This document shows, piece after piece, positions 21,540 to 22,144 of a stretch of 22,144 nt of DNA. Location of the stretch: assembly GCA_959604655.1 (NCBI GenBank), contig CAUHCL010000026.1:1-22144 (forward strand). The letters are read 5' to 3'. The notes under the pieces are model-generated. The model saw only the letters and a list, made by a program, of their open reading frames with translations. It ran no database searches and was not told the DNA's origin. A program made the position numbers and the translations under genes. Origin of the DNA: an uncultured Alistipes sp. (GTDB lineage Bacteria > Bacteroidota > Bacteroidia > Bacteroidales > Rikenellaceae). How positions within the stretch are numbered: the stretch's first letter is position 1; every line of letters starts with the position of its first letter.

Positions 21540-21916
21540 AAGGCGGTGTCCGCTACATGCCTTTCGCATTTACCGAAATGGGCGTGGCCATGCTGTCGAG
21601 CGTCTTGCGGAGCGACGTGGCCATACAGACCAATATAGCCATCATGCGCACGTTCGTGGCTATGCGCGATTACGTGCTCTCCTCGACCGCCGTTTCGGCC
21701 GAACTGTCGGAGATACGCGCGAAACTCGCGTTGCTGGAGCGGGCGAACGACGACAATGCCGAGGCGGTGAACGATCTTTCGGAGGATACGCGCAAGGAGT
21801 TCGACAATATTTACGACGCCATAGCCGCCCTTTCGGTCCGAATACCGAAGGCGCAGCCGCCGCGCAGGGCGATAGGATTCAAGACTTCGCACGACGGGGA
21901 CCCGAAACGGGAATAG
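21512..21916 (+). pseudogene. ORF6N-domain protein, 5'-truncated remnant
   Basis: The frame encodes about 134 residues matching the middle and end of ORF6N-domain proteins of Bacteroidetes: LRSQFVTSNKGGVRYMPFAFTEMGVAMLSSVLRSDVAIQTNIAIMRTFVAMRDY, a coiled-coil-like region (about residues 60-105), and the common ending PRRAIGFK. The N-terminal 80 or so residues of the DNA-binding domain are missing, and no ATG occurs until 21557. Immediately upstream, GATTTCGAGTACAAT in another frame could be the decayed preceding codons. ORF6N proteins are linked to phage and mobile DNA, and are also widespread as orphan chromosomal genes. Most likely a decaying remnant. A shorter protein starting at 21557 cannot be excluded. 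Confidence 0.78.
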
Positions 21917-21976
21917 CGCGTTATTCGGTCGGGCCGCGGTTGTTCGAACTTCCGTTGTCGGGAGATTGTGGCCCGC

Positions 21977-22106
21977 ACGACTATGAGAGTCGTATTACTG
22001 CGATGTTTTATGCTGTTCGCCGACGGCGGTCGGAATGCGACAGCAGTCCGCCGCGAGGGGGCGGCGGCGAACTGCGCGGTTCAAAGAACCGCAGGCGTAA
22101 CGCCTG
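21977..22106 (-). repeat. Hairpin-capped repeat, module B, at right edge
   Basis: Hairpins occur in series: ACGACT/AGTCGT (21977-21993); module B (22012-22092), whose cap is GCGGTTC-TTT-GAACCGC on the minus strand (22076-22092); then CAGGCG-TAA-CGCCTG (22092-22106) followed by T4. Module B is almost identical to 16237-16317. The remaining bases to 22144 resemble 16420-16450. Between 21917 and 21976 nothing is recognisable. Confidence 0.75.
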
Positions 22107-22144
22107 TTTTATGAAAATATAGGTCGTCATGCCACCGAACGTAA

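Noticed and set aside
144..22106. CRISPR array
   Set aside because: Repeats are dispersed over 22 kb, are palindromic modules of variable length, and have no regular spacers or cas genes.

Overview
The window looks like chromosomal DNA of a gut Bacteroidales bacterium, most likely Alistipes or a close Rikenellaceae relative. I infer this from: many start sites preceded by the Bacteroidetes -7 box TAnnTTTG, often with TTG or TTTG 19-21 bases upstream, and no clear Shine-Dalgarno sequences; high G+C with strikingly AT-rich gaps; lipoproteins with Bacteroidetes surface-export signals; and DUF4465, DUF5036-like, GH123 and ORF6N proteins. No gene for mobility, phage or defence is visible apart from one ORF6N remnant.

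Layout. 1-414: composite palindromic repeat beside the end of ruvC. 415-3470: ruvC (-) and the ybeY-mnmG pair (+). 3478-4151: two identical inverted 16-mers one base from the ParB site parS, one after mnmG and one inside ilvE. 3656-6864: metG-ilvE (-), probably one operon with a repeat between the genes. 7196-8995: a membrane-anchored coiled-coil protein of unknown function (+) and a DUF4465 lipoprotein (-) controlled by a cobalamin riboswitch (9199-9393, minus). 9563-11667: nhaC and a phosphoglycolate-phosphatase-like HAD hydrolase (+), overlapping. 11648-13502: a small nitroreductase-like protein (-) and mrp (+), divergently transcribed. 13475-13943: an AT-rich stretch with many TGTYGAAAA/TTTTCGACA nonamers, a candidate replication origin. 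14269-16040: kbl and an Lrp/AsnC regulator (+). 16041-16684: terminator, repeat, and a promoter whose spacer is a G9/T7 tract. 16685-17392: DUF5036-like lipoprotein (+). 17473-18762: O-acetylhomoserine sulfhydrylase (-), divergent from a second Lrp/AsnC regulator (19063-19542). 19730-21472: GH123-type lipoprotein. 21512-21916: 5'-truncated ORF6N gene. 21977-22106: another repeat.

How it fits together. Most genes are core functions: recombination, rRNA and tRNA maturation, translation, Fe-S assembly, and amino-acid metabolism (BCAT, threonine/glycine, methionine/cysteine) with two Lrp-type regulators next to amino-acid genes. The least expected content is non-coding. The parS pair and the origin-like region about 10 kb apart suggest the window is close to the chromosomal origin. 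A family of hairpin-capped intergenic repeats recurs at seven loci, three times directly upstream of a start codon (mrp, metY, ilvE). All functions are read from sequence by eye; no database search was run.
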